Shown here: one piece after another, positions 9,257 through 17,249 of the stretch
Layout: each line of letters begins with the position of its first letter
Numbering within the stretch: position 1 is the first letter of the stretch
NCBI RefSeq assembly: GCF_016195855.1
Contig: NZ_JACPYU010000003.1
Coordinates: forward strand, 1-64,000
Direction of reading: 5' to 3'
Length of the DNA: 64,000 nt
From: Aquabacterium sp.
Lineage (GTDB): Bacteria; Pseudomonadota; Gammaproteobacteria; Burkholderiales; Burkholderiaceae_C
Notes under the pieces: generated by a model
Seen by the model: the letters and a program-made list of their open reading frames with translations, nothing else
Told to the model about the DNA's origin: nothing
The model's database searches: none
Program-made: the position numbers and the translations under genes

Positions 9257-10057
9257 ATGTCCCACTTCATCGACATCAGCCAGGCCGAAATGGTGTTCAG
9301 CACCAAGAAGGGCCAGTTCCACGCCCTGCGCGACATCAACCTGGGCATCGAAAAGGGTGAGTTCATTGCCCTGATCGGCCACTCGGGCTGCGGCAAGTCG
9401 ACCTTGCTCAACCTGATCGCCGGCCTGCTCATGCCCACCAGCGGCGGCCTGATCTGCGACCAGCGCGAAATCGCCGGCCCCGGCCCCGAGCGCGCCATGG
9501 TGTTCCAGAACCACTCGCTGCTGCCCTGGCTGACCTGCTTCCAGAACGTCTACCTGGCCGTGGAGCGTGTGTTCGGCGCCAAAGAGAGCAAGGAGCAACT
9601 CAAGAAGCGCACGGAAGATGCACTGGAGCTGGTCAACATGTCCCACGCCACGCACAAGCGCCCCAACGAGATCTCGGGCGGCATGAAGCAGCGTGTGGGC
9701 ATCGCCCGCGCCCTGGCCATGGAACCCAAGGTGCTGCTGCTGGACGAGCCTTTTGGCGCCCTGGACGCCCTGACCCGCGCCCACCTGCAGGACGAGCTGC
9801 TCAAGATCGTGGCGCGCACCAAGTCGACCGTGGTCATGGTGACCCACGATGTGGACGAGGCGGTGCTGCTGTCAGACCGCATCGTCATGATGACCAATGG
9901 GCCGGCCGCCACGATTGGTGAAGTGCTGGACGTACCGCTGGCTCGCCCCCGCAACCGCGTCGAGCTGGCCGAGGACTCGACCTACATCCATTGCCGCAAG
10001 GCCGTGCTGGACTTCCTCTACACACGCCATGGCGTGGCAGACAAGAAAGCCGCCTGA
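9257..10057 (+). CDS. nrtD: Nitrate ABC transporter ATP-binding protein
   Basis: ATPase subunit that powers nitrate import. The 266 residues contain Walker A GHSGCGKST (about 42-50), a Q-loop in VFQNHSLLPWL, the ABC signature EISGGMKQRVGIARAL (about 137-152), Walker B VLLLDEPFGALDALTR, and the switch His in MVTHDVDEAV. It lacks the fused binding-protein domain of cyanobacterial NrtC, so it matches NrtD. The start ATG at 9257 has AAGGAG upstream. It is the last gene of the operon; no nitrate or nitrite reductase follows in this window, only a second sigma-54 promoter and then lgt in the opposite direction. Confidence 0.93.
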   Translation: MSHFIDISQAEMVFSTKKGQFHALRDINLGIEKGEFIALIGHSGCGKSTLLNLIAGLLMPTSGGLICDQREIAGPGPERAMVFQNHSLLPWLTCFQNVYLAVERVFGAKESKEQLKKRTEDALELVNMSHATHKRPNEISGGMKQRVGIARALAMEPKVLLLDEPFGALDALTRAHLQDELLKIVARTKSTVVMVTHDVDEAVLLSDRIVMMTNGPAATIGEVLDVPLARPRNRVELAEDSTYIHCRKAVLDFLYTRHGVADKKAA

Positions 10058-10116
10058 TCAGGCCAAACAGACCGTACGGAGAAACCGAGGAGCAAACAGA
10101 GGTCGATTCAGCACGC

Positions 10117-10132
10117 TGGCACACCCCTTGCA
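10117..10132 (+). promoter_or_regulatory. Second perfect sigma-54 promoter
   Basis: TGGCAC-N5-TTGCA, matching the sigma-54 consensus at every fixed position and nearly identical to the nrt promoter at 6624. It points away from nrtD toward a region with no ORF on this strand. Its transcript would start near 10143. Confidence 0.85.
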
Positions 10133-10142
10133 TAAGGATCCA

Positions 10143-10259
10143 TGACCGCTCGATTCGCCAGAGCCGGGCGGTCTTCCTCAGCGGGGGTCAGTGGGTCCGC
10201 GAAAACTCCACCGACCTCTTAACGCCTTCCAGTCTCAGGACTGGAAGGCGTCTTTTTTT
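10143..10259 (+). ncRNA. Candidate sigma-54-dependent small RNA (about 115 nt)
   Basis: The segment between the sigma-54 promoter at 10117 and a strong terminator contains no ORF. It folds into three hairpins: GACCGC/GCGGTC (10144-10149 with 10168-10173), GGTC-A-GTGG/CCAC-C-GACC (10186-10194 with 10208-10216), and the terminator. Within the first hairpin, AGAGCC (10160-10165) could form a single ANTAR-like hexaloop on a short bulged stem, but a second one is missing. It may be a nitrogen-regulated small RNA, or the orphan leader of a lost gene such as a nitrite reductase. Confidence 0.5.
10222..10259 (+). terminator. Strong intrinsic terminator overlapping the 3' end of lgt
   Basis: A perfect 13-bp stem (10222-10234 with 10239-10251), tetraloop TCAG, then TCTTTTTTT. 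It ends the RNA from the sigma-54 promoter at 10117. The loop contains the lgt stop codon read on the other strand. Confidence 0.92.
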
Positions 10260-11038
10260 GCCATGCCCCAGAACAGGGCCCCCAGGACGATCATGGGCAC
10301 GCACAGCCATTGGCCCATGCTCATGTTCAGTGCGAGCAGGCCCAGGAAGCTGTCCGGTTCACGGAAGTACTCGGCGATGAAGCGGAAGGTGCCATAGCCC
10401 AACAGGAACATGCCGGACACCGCCCCCTGCTGGCGCGGCTTGCGGGCGTACACCCACAGCAGCACGAAAAACAGCACCCCCTCCAGCCCGAACTGGTAGA
10501 GCTGGGAGGGGTGGCGCGGCAAATCGCTGCCGGATTCCGGAAACACCATGGCCCAGGGCAGGCTCGGGTCAGCCGCCCTGCCCCACAACTCGCCATTGAT
10601 GAAATTGCCGATGCGCCCGGCCGCCAGACCAAGGGGCACACAGGGCGCCACCATGTCGGCCACCTCGAAAAAATGTCGGCCTTGGCGCTTTGCGAACACA
10701 GCCATGGCGGTGATCACACCCAACAAGCCCCCATGGAAGGCCATGCCGCCCTGCCAGACCGCGAAGATCTCTGCGGGGTGGGCCAGATAGTGCGAAGGCT
10801 TGTAGAACAGCACATACCCCAGCCGCCCACCCAGCACCACACCCAACATCGAGAAGAACAACAGGTCCTCCACGTGCTGCCGCGTCCAGCCGCGTTCGGC
10901 AAAAGGTGACTGCTTGACGCGCCAGGTCGCCAGCAGGTAGGCGCCCACAAAGGCCACCAGGTAAGTCAGGCCGTACCAGTGCACCTTCAAGGGGCCCAGC
11001 GACACGGCAACAGGGTCAAATTGGGGATGAATCAGCAT
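10235..11038 (-). CDS. lgt: Prolipoprotein diacylglyceryl transferase
   Basis: Transfers a diacylglyceryl group from phosphatidylglycerol to the lipobox Cys of prolipoproteins at the inner membrane. The 267 residues have about seven membrane helices. Motifs are [22 protein letters not shown] near the N-terminus (in two stretches), [20 protein letters not shown] with the essential His, and the Lgt signature [16 protein letters not shown]. The start ATG at 11038 gives the family N-terminus MLIHPQFDP; the frame is open further upstream. The final codons (KKDAFQS) form one arm of a plus-strand terminator. It is divergent from the antiporter gene. Confidence 0.96.
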   Translation of the reverse strand: MLIHPQFDPVAVSLGPLKVHWYGLTYLVAFVGAYLLATWRVKQSPFAERGWTRQHVEDLLFFSMLGVVLGGRLGYVLFYKPSHYLAHPAEIFAVWQGGMAFHGGLLGVITAMAVFAKRQGRHFFEVADMVAPCVPLGLAAGRIGNFINGELWGRAADPSLPWAMVFPESGSDLPRHPSQLYQFGLEGVLFFVLLWVYARKPRQQGAVSGMFLLGYGTFRFIAEYFREPDSFLGLLALNMSMGQWLCVPMIVLGALFWGMAKKDAFQS

Positions 11039-11116
11039 GGCGCGAACGATAACCGATGTGGCCAGCCACATGACCGCACCCGATGTGAAGATGTGTTGGG
11101 CTGCTAGGATCAAAAC

Positions 11117-12373
11117 ATGAACCCGACCAACATCCAGATCATTGGTGCGAGCCTGTTTGCGGTAGCCCTGCTGCACACCTTCTCGACCAAGTTCTTCGAG
11201 CGCCTGGCCCACACACGCCCGACCCATGCGGGCCTGTGGCATCTGCTGGGAGAGGTCGAGGTGGTGTTCGGCTTCTGGGCATTCGTCATGATGGTCGTGA
11301 TGTTCATGACCGAGGGCAAGGCAGCGGCCACCCATTACCTGGACACGCGCAACTTCACCGAACCGCTGTTCGTGTTCGCGATCATGGTGGCGGCTGCCAG
11401 CAAACCCATCCTGCAGGCAGCCGGCGGGGTGACCAGGCTGCTGGCACGCCTGCTGCCACTGGCACCCGGCTGGTCATTCACGCTGGTCGTGCTGACGATC
11501 GTGCCGCTGCTGGGCTCCTTCATCACCGAACCCGCCGCCATGACCCTGGCCGCGCTGCTGCTGCGCGATGGGCTCTACAGCCAACCTATCTCCAACAAGC
11601 TGAAGTACGCCGTGCTGGGCGTGCTGTTCGTCAACGTGTCCATTGGTGGCACCTTGACGCCTTATGCCGCGCCGCCGGTGCTGATGGTGGCCAGCGCCTG
11701 GGGCTGGGACCTGGCCTTCATGTTCCTGAACTTTGGCGACAAGGCCGCGCTGGCCGTGACCCTCAACGCGATCGGGCTGGTGCTGCTGTTCGGCCGGGAA
11801 CTCAAGGACCTGCCCCCTCTGGCGCCGCCCACCGAGGTGCGGCCAACCTTGCTGGTCACCGCCATCCACATCCTGCTGCTGGCCGGCATCGTGGTCTTCG
11901 CCCACCACCCTGCGGTGTTCCTGAGCCTGTTCATGCTGTTCCTGGGCTTCACGGCGGCCTACGAGCGCTACCAATCCCCGCTGATCCTGCGTGAAGGGCT
12001 GCTGGTGGCCTTCTTCCTGGCGGGGCTCGTGGTGCTGGGCGGGCAACAGCAATGGTGGCTGGAGCCTTTGCTGCTCAAGATGGACGCCAACGCCGTGTTC
12101 TTTGGTGCCACGGCCCTGACGGCCATCACCGACAACGCTGCGCTGACTTACCTGGGCTCGCTCGTGCAAGGCTTGAGCGACGAGTTCAAGTACGCCCTGG
12201 TGGCCGGCGCGGTGACCGGCGGCGGCCTGACCATCATTGCCAATGCACCGAACCCTGCTGGCGCCTCCATCCTCAAGGGCAAATTCGAGGACCAGGCCAT
12301 CCATGCCGGTGGGCTGCTGCTGGCCGCGCTGGGGCCCACCCTGGTGGCGCTGCTGGCGTTCAAACTGCTCTAG
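11117..12373 (+). CDS. Putative Na+/H+ antiporter (PF07399-like)
   Basis: Predicted polytopic inner-membrane protein, 418 residues with about ten to eleven hydrophobic segments. It resembles the family annotated as putative Na+/H+ antiporter. Conserved-looking segments are [19 protein letters not shown] (about 52-70), [21 protein letters not shown] (in parts), the Gly/Pro-rich [40 protein letters not shown] with charged residues inside the membrane, and [15 protein letters not shown]. The two TEPA and TDNA half-motifs suggest an inverted-repeat transporter fold. Substrate and direction are not established. It stands alone between lgt and ilvD and ends at a bidirectional terminator. Confidence 0.8.
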   Translation: MNPTNIQIIGASLFAVALLHTFSTKFFERLAHTRPTHAGLWHLLGEVEVVFGFWAFVMMVVMFMTEGKAAATHYLDTRNFTEPLFVFAIMVAAASKPILQAAGGVTRLLARLLPLAPGWSFTLVVLTIVPLLGSFITEPAAMTLAALLLRDGLYSQPISNKLKYAVLGVLFVNVSIGGTLTPYAAPPVLMVASAWGWDLAFMFLNFGDKAALAVTLNAIGLVLLFGRELKDLPPLAPPTEVRPTLLVTAIHILLLAGIVVFAHHPAVFLSLFMLFLGFTAAYERYQSPLILREGLLVAFFLAGLVVLGGQQQWWLEPLLLKMDANAVFFGATALTAITDNAALTYLGSLVQGLSDEFKYALVAGAVTGGGLTIIANAPNPAGASILKGKFEDQAIHAGGLLLAALGPTLVALLAFKLL

Positions 12374-12415
12374 CCAGCTGAGCCATACGCAAGCATCACG
12401 AACCGAGCAAAACAA

Positions 12416-12435
12416 AGGGGGCCAAGCGGCCCCCT
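12416..12435. terminator. Bidirectional terminator between convergent genes
   Basis: GGGGGCC/GGCCCCC (12417-12423 with 12428-12434) with loop AAGC. It is flanked by T-rich sequence on both strands, between the converging antiporter gene and ilvD. Confidence 0.8.
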
Positions 12436-12466
12436 CGTTCTTTCTGCCAGGATGCAGGTGGTCTGG

Positions 12467-14317
12467 TCAGCGTTTGATCTGCGAGAGATCACGCACCGCG
12501 CCGGTGTCCGCCGAGGTGGTCAGCAAGGCATAAGCCTGCAAGGCTGCCGACACATAACGTTCACGCTTGACGGGCTTCCAGGCGTGGGTGCCACGTGCCT
12601 CCATCGCCTCGCGGCGCTGAGCCAAGGTCTCGGGGCTGACCGCCAGGTGGATCTTGCGGTTGGGGATGTCGATCTCGATGGTGTCACCATCTTCGACCAG
12701 CGCGATGGCGCCACCTTGCGCTGCTTCAGGCGAAGCATGGCCAATCGACAGGCCGGACGTGCCACCCGAGAAGCGGCCATCAGTCAGCAGCGCACATTGC
12801 TTACCCAGACCGCGGCTCTTCAGGTAGGAGGTGGGGTACAGCATTTCCTGCATGCCTGGGCCACCCTTGGGGCCTTCATAGCGGATGATGACCACGTCAC
12901 CAGCCTGCACGACTTCGCCCAGGATGCCGTCCACGGCGTCTTCCTGGCTTTCGAACACGCGGGCCTTGCCGGTGAACTTCCAGATGGATTCGTCCACACC
13001 AGCGGTTTTGACGATGCAGCCCTTCTCGGCGATGTTGCCGTAGAGCACGGCCAGGCCACCGTCGGCGGTGAAGGCGTGCTCCTTGCTGCGGATCACGCCC
13101 TTGGCGCGGTCCAGGTCCAGCGCCTTCCAACGGCTGTTTTGCGAGAAGGCCACTTGCGTGGGCACACCGCCCGGTGCGGCCTTGAAGAACTCGTGCACGG
13201 CTTCGTCCTTGGAGACGGTCACGTCCCACTGGGCAATGGCGTCACCCATGGTCTTGGTGTGCACGGTCGGCACATCGGTGTGCAGCAGGCCGCCACGGGC
13301 CAACTCACCGAGGATGGACATGATGCCGCCCGCACGGTGCACGTCTTCGATGTGCACGTCAGGCACCGCTGGTGCCACCTTGCTCAGGCAAGGCACGCGG
13401 CGCGAGATGCGGTCGATGTCCTGCATGGTGAAGTCCACGCCGGCTTCCTTGGCGGCAGCCAGCAGGTGCAGCACGGTGTTGGTCGAACCGCCCATGGCCA
13501 CGTCCAGGCTGACGGCGTTCTCAAAGGCCTTGAAGTTGGCGATGTTGCGGGGCAGCGCGGATTCGTCGTCCTGCTCGTAGTAGCGCTTGGCCAGGGCCAC
13601 GATGCTGCGGCCAGCCTGGCGGAACAGCTTTTCGCGGTCGGCGTGTGTGGCCAGCGTGGTGCCGTTACCGGGCAAAGACAGGCCCAGCGCCTCGGTCAGG
13701 CAGTTCATCGAGTTGGCGGTGAACATGCCAGAGCACGAACCGCAAGTCGGGCAGGCAGAGCGCTCGACCTGGGCGACCTCTTCATCAGAGCAGCTCTTGT
13801 CGGCGGCCTTGACCATGGCGTCCACCAGGTCCAGCGAGATGACCTTGCCTTCGAGCTTGACCTTGCCAGCCTCCATGGGGCCACCGGACACGAAGATCAC
13901 GGGGATGTTCAGGCGCAACGCCGCCATCAACATGCCCGGGGTGATCTTGTCGCAGTTGGAGATGCACACCAGCGCATCGGCGGTGTGGGCGTTGACCATG
14001 TACTCGACGCTGTCGGCGATCAGGTCGCGCGAAGGCAGCGAATACAGCATGCCGCCGTGGCCCATGGCAATGCCGTCGTCCACGGCGATGGTGTTGAATT
14101 CCTTGGCCACACCGCCTGCCGCTTCAATTTCGCGGGCGACCAGTTGCCCCAGGTCCTTCAGGTGCACGTGACCGGGCACGAACTGGGTGAAGCTGTTGGC
14201 AATCGCGATGATCGGCTTCTCGAAATCACCGTCCTTCATGCCCGTGGCGCGCCACAGGGCACGGGCACCCGCCATATTGCGACCGGCGGTGGAGGTACGG
14301 GAACGATACTGAGGCAT
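12467..14317 (-). CDS. ilvD: Dihydroxy-acid dehydratase
   Basis: Fe-S dehydratase that converts 2,3-dihydroxyisovalerate or dihydroxymethylvalerate to the 2-keto acids of valine and isoleucine. The 616-residue protein matches the long proteobacterial form. [20 protein letters not shown] starts the chain, the cluster ligands are in [10 protein letters not shown] and [32 protein letters not shown] is conserved, and [19 protein letters not shown] near the C-terminus is the family signature. The start ATG at 14317. It is a single-gene unit converging on the antiporter gene. Confidence 0.97.
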   Translation of the reverse strand: MPQYRSRTSTAGRNMAGARALWRATGMKDGDFEKPIIAIANSFTQFVPGHVHLKDLGQLVAREIEAAGGVAKEFNTIAVDDGIAMGHGGMLYSLPSRDLIADSVEYMVNAHTADALVCISNCDKITPGMLMAALRLNIPVIFVSGGPMEAGKVKLEGKVISLDLVDAMVKAADKSCSDEEVAQVERSACPTCGSCSGMFTANSMNCLTEALGLSLPGNGTTLATHADREKLFRQAGRSIVALAKRYYEQDDESALPRNIANFKAFENAVSLDVAMGGSTNTVLHLLAAAKEAGVDFTMQDIDRISRRVPCLSKVAPAVPDVHIEDVHRAGGIMSILGELARGGLLHTDVPTVHTKTMGDAIAQWDVTVSKDEAVHEFFKAAPGGVPTQVAFSQNSRWKALDLDRAKGVIRSKEHAFTADGGLAVLYGNIAEKGCIVKTAGVDESIWKFTGKARVFESQEDAVDGILGEVVQAGDVVIIRYEGPKGGPGMQEMLYPTSYLKSRGLGKQCALLTDGRFSGGTSGLSIGHASPEAAQGGAIALVEDGDTIEIDIPNRKIHLAVSPETLAQRREAMEARGTHAWKPVKRERYVSAALQAYALLTTSADTGAVRDLSQIKR

Positions 14318-14394
14318 GAAACGGCTCCGGGGGGCTTGTTTTCGGAAAGGAACGATTTTATCCCCTACCCCGACAAAGACCCGACTTCAGCCGT

Positions 14395-14655
14395 TCAACG
14401 CTTACCTTTCTTGGGGCTTTGCAAACCCAGGGCATCCAGCGACTTCTGGCGACGTGCCTCGCGCTTGTCGTCGATCTTCTGCATGGCCTTGCGTTGGGTC
14501 ATGCCAGACCAGTCCGACCAGGCCCACCAGGCGACGGCCAGCCCGAACGGCAGCAGCATGATCCACCAGTCGTCCTTCCAGGTCCAGGCCCCGACGGGAC
14601 CAATGCCAGCCAGGTTCAGGACCAGCAACACAACGCCAATTGCGACAAACCACAT
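14395..14655 (-). CDS. Small Trp-rich membrane protein (TIGR04438-like)
   Basis: An 86-residue protein: one or two N-terminal hydrophobic helices (MWFVAIGVVLLVLNLAGIGP; later WWIMLLPFGLAVAWWAWSDW) with seven Trp, then a basic tail (MQKIDDKREARRQK...SPKKGKR). This architecture matches the small Trp-rich proteins widespread in Burkholderiales, of unknown function. I chose the ATG at 14655, where the hydrophobic segment starts; an upstream in-frame start at 14706 would add 17 residues. It lies 77 bp upstream of ilvD on the same strand and could share its transcript. Confidence 0.7.
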   Translation of the reverse strand: MWFVAIGVVLLVLNLAGIGPVGAWTWKDDWWIMLLPFGLAVAWWAWSDWSGMTQRKAMQKIDDKREARRQKSLDALGLQSPKKGKR

Positions 14656-14773
14656 GATTGCTGCCCTATGAAATGCACGCTGAGACAAAAAAGACACGCC
14701 TGTCAACGCGCGCCCTGCCAGAACGTTTATAAAACACCCTCAACTGTAATTCACCCTCTGCGGAAGGACCCCC

Positions 14774-15085
14774 ATGAAAATCCTGCCCTCCCTGATGCTT
14801 GCCGCCACACTGGCCGCCGTTGGCGCCCCTGCCATGGCCAATATGGAGCTGGCACAGAAAAAGGCCTGCCTGGCTTGCCACAGCGTGGACAACAAGGTCG
14901 TTGGCCCGGCCTACAAGGACGTGGCCAAGAAGTACAAGGGCCAGAAGGGCATCGAGGCCAAGCTGGCCGAGAAGGTCATCAAGGGCGGCAAGGGTGCATG
15001 GGGTGAAGTGCCCATGCCGGCCAATCCCCAGGTCAATGAAGCCGAAGCCAAGCAACTGGTGAGCTGGATCCTGTCGCTGAAGTAA
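14774..15085 (+). CDS. Periplasmic class I cytochrome c (c551/c552 type)
   Basis: A small soluble electron carrier, 103 residues. Residues 1-22 are a Sec signal peptide ending APAMA. The single haem-binding motif CLACH (about 32-36) is followed by GPAYKDVAKKY. The axial Met is in VPMPANPQV (about 80), and EAEAKQLVSWILSL forms the C-terminal helix. This is the cytochrome c551/c552 fold that donates electrons to terminal oxidases or nitrite reductases. The start ATG at 14774 follows GGAAGGA. It is a single gene with its own terminator. Confidence 0.92.
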   Translation: MKILPSLMLAATLAAVGAPAMANMELAQKKACLACHSVDNKVVGPAYKDVAKKYKGQKGIEAKLAEKVIKGGKGAWGEVPMPANPQVNEAEAKQLVSWILSLK

Positions 15086-15111
15086 GCCCCGGCGGTCCCT
15101 CGCCCATGAAA

Positions 15112-15141
15112 AAAGCCCCGCTGTACGCGGGGCTTTGTTTT
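15112..15141 (+). terminator. Terminator after cytochrome c gene
   Basis: AAAGCCCCGC/GCGGGGCTTT (15112-15121 with 15127-15136), loop TGTAC, followed by GTTTTT. The flanking A-run on the other side suggests it also serves the opposing MHS permease gene. Confidence 0.85.
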
Positions 15142-15193
15142 TCAGGGCTGGCCGACGCTTGTGGCATCGACCAGCCTGGTACAGATCAGCACA

Positions 15194-17035
15194 TCAATCG
15201 CCTGCGTAGATGTCGACGTCCTTGGTCTCACGCACGAACAGCAGGCCGATCACGAAGGTGATGCTGGCGATGATGACCGGATACCACAAGCCGTTGTAGA
15301 TGTTGCCCGTCTGGGCCACGATCGCGAAGGCCGTGGTCGGCAGCAAGCCACCGAACCAGCCGTTACCGATGTGGTACGGCAAGCTCATCGAGGTGTAGCG
15401 GATGCGGGTCGGGAACATTTCCACCAACATGGCGGCAATCGGGCCGTACACCATGGTCACGTAGATGACCAGCAGCGTCAGGATGGCCACGATCACGGGC
15501 TTGTTCAGCTTGGCTGGATCAGCCTTGGCTGGATAACCCGCCGTCTTCAAAGCGGCGCCAACCGACTTCTTGAACTGCGCTTCGATGACTTTGGCCGCGG
15601 CGGCCTTGCCGTCCTTGTCGAAAGCAGCCAGGGTCGCGCCTGCTTCCTTCAAAGCCTTCTCGGCATCCTTGAGCTTGTCTTGTGCCTCCTTGCCTGAGAC
15701 ACCAGCGGCCTTCATGTCATCCACCTTCTTGAGCGCCGACTCCTTGGCCTTGGTGGCGATCTCCTTGGCAGCGGGCACATCAGCCTCGCTCACCTTCGTG
15801 GGCGAGAAGCTGTTGATCACCGTGTCACCCACCTTCACGATCGCCACAGAGCCCGCGGCACCCGCCACGTTCTCGTAGTTCACCGAGCTGCTGGCCAGCA
15901 GTTGCTTGGCCACGTCGCAAGAGCTGGTGAACTTGGCGGTACCTGTCGGGTTGAACTGGAAGGAGCACTCGTTCTGGTCGGCCACCAGGGTCACCGGGGC
16001 GGTGGCCTGGGCACGAGCCAGATCGGGGTTGGCGGCTTCGGTCAGGGCCTTGAACAAGGGGAAGTAGGTCACCGCAGCGATCAGGCAACCACCCAGGATG
16101 ATGGGCTTGCGGCCGATCTTGTCGGACAGCGAACCAAACACCACGAAGAAGGGCGTGCCAATCAGCAGCCCCAGGGCCACCAGGATGTTGGCGGTCGCAC
16201 CGTCCACCTTCAGCGCCTGCGTCAGGAAGAACAAGGCATAGAACTGCCCGGTGTACCAAACCACGGCCTGACCCGCGACCAGACCAACCAGGGCCAGGAT
16301 CACGATCTTCAGGTTGCCCCACTGACCAAAGGACTCGGTCAGCGGTGCCTTGGAGGTCTTGCCCTCTTCCTTCATCTTCTTGAAGGCCGGGCTTTCGTTC
16401 ATGCTCATGCGGATCCACACGCTGACACCCAGCAGTGCAATCGACACGATGAACGGAATGCGCCAGCCCCAGTCGGCGAAGGCTTCTTCACCGATGGCCG
16501 TGCGCACACCCAGGATCACCAGCAAGGACAGGAACAGGCCCATCGTGGCCGTGGTCTGGATCCAGGCGGTGTAGGCGCCGCGACGACCGTGCGGCGCGTG
16601 CTCGGCCACATAGGTGGCAGCACCACCGTACTCGCCGCCCAGTGCCAGACCTTGCAGCAGGCGCAGCACGATCAGGATCACGGGGGCCGCAGCACCGATG
16701 GCGTTGTAGTTGGGCAGCACGCCCACGATGAACGTGGACATACCCATGATCAGGATGGTGACCAGGAAGGTGTATTTGCGGCCGATCATGTCACCCAGGC
16801 GACCGAACACCAGGGCACCGAAGGGGCGCACGATGAAACCGGCCGCGAAGGCCAGCAACGCAAAGATGAACGCCGAGGTGGGGTCAAGCCCGGCAAAAAA
16901 CTGTTTGGCGATGATGGCCGCCAAAGAACCGTACAGGTAAAAGTCGTACCACTCGAAAACCGTGCCTAGGCTGGAGGCGAAGATAACCTTCTTCTCCTCA
17001 GCCGTCATAGGTGCACTGGAAACGTTGCTTGCCAT
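15194..17035 (-). CDS. MHS-family MFS transporter with large TM9-TM10 insertion
   Basis: Predicted proton symporter of the metabolite:H+ symporter (ProP/ShiA-type) family. The 613 residues are longer than the usual 430-550. Family motifs are SSLGTVFEWYDFYLYGSLAA, GRLGDMIGRKYTF (TM2-3), RLLQGLALGGEYGGA, and GSLSDKIGRKP (TM8-9). Between TM9 (ILGGCLIAAVTYFPLF) and TM10 (VIVAILTLLVIYV) lies an insertion of about 170 residues (335-510) with two Cys and a Lys/Ala-rich, probably coiled-coil stretch. By MFS topology it faces the periplasm. The start ATG at 17035 has GAGGAG upstream. The neighbouring acs gene hints at an organic-acid substrate, but this is inference. Confidence 0.88.
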   Translation of the reverse strand: MASNVSSAPMTAEEKKVIFASSLGTVFEWYDFYLYGSLAAIIAKQFFAGLDPTSAFIFALLAFAAGFIVRPFGALVFGRLGDMIGRKYTFLVTILIMGMSTFIVGVLPNYNAIGAAAPVILIVLRLLQGLALGGEYGGAATYVAEHAPHGRRGAYTAWIQTTATMGLFLSLLVILGVRTAIGEEAFADWGWRIPFIVSIALLGVSVWIRMSMNESPAFKKMKEEGKTSKAPLTESFGQWGNLKIVILALVGLVAGQAVVWYTGQFYALFFLTQALKVDGATANILVALGLLIGTPFFVVFGSLSDKIGRKPIILGGCLIAAVTYFPLFKALTEAANPDLARAQATAPVTLVADQNECSFQFNPTGTAKFTSSCDVAKQLLASSSVNYENVAGAAGSVAIVKVGDTVINSFSPTKVSEADVPAAKEIATKAKESALKKVDDMKAAGVSGKEAQDKLKDAEKALKEAGATLAAFDKDGKAAAAKVIEAQFKKSVGAALKTAGYPAKADPAKLNKPVIVAILTLLVIYVTMVYGPIAAMLVEMFPTRIRYTSMSLPYHIGNGWFGGLLPTTAFAIVAQTGNIYNGLWYPVIIASITFVIGLLFVRETKDVDIYAGD

Positions 17036-17186
17036 GGTGTAGAGCTCCTCGTCATTACAGAAGTAAGCACGCTTGTGGCGCACTCACCCCTCAATCTAGG
17101 GGGGGTCGTTAATAAATGTAATGAGGGTGAATGCTTAGAAGCCGGTGAAATTGCACATATTCCAACATGGGGTTTTCACCAGCACA
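17036..17186. other. Promoter-bearing region upstream of the MHS transporter
   Basis: About 150 bp between the transporter start and the acs terminator. It is AT-richer than its surroundings (TTAATAAATG, TGCACATATTCC) and holds no ORF. It presumably contains the transporter promoter, but I cannot assign clear -35/-10 boxes. Confidence 0.3.
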
Positions 17187-17216
17187 AAAAACCCGATGGC
17201 TTTCGACATCGGGTTT
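17187..17216 (-). terminator. Terminator of acs
   Basis: AAACCCGATG/CATCGGGTTT (17189-17198 with 17207-17216) lies downstream of acs on the minus strand and is followed there by a T-run (complement of 17186-17190). Confidence 0.85.
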
Positions 17217-17249
17217 CACGCTCATTCGAATATCTGAAAACCAAAGTTT

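Noticed and set aside
10143-10217. A second canonical two-hexaloop ANTAR leader behind nrtD
   Set aside because: Every A-N-N-G hexaloop candidate was checked; only AGAGCC has a plausible (short, bulged) stem, and the terminator arm is not involved in a competing hairpin.
11474-12415. Minus-strand frame opposite the antiporter gene
   Set aside because: Gln/His/Arg-rich translation typical of antisense GC-rich DNA; the plus-strand protein has clear membrane helices.
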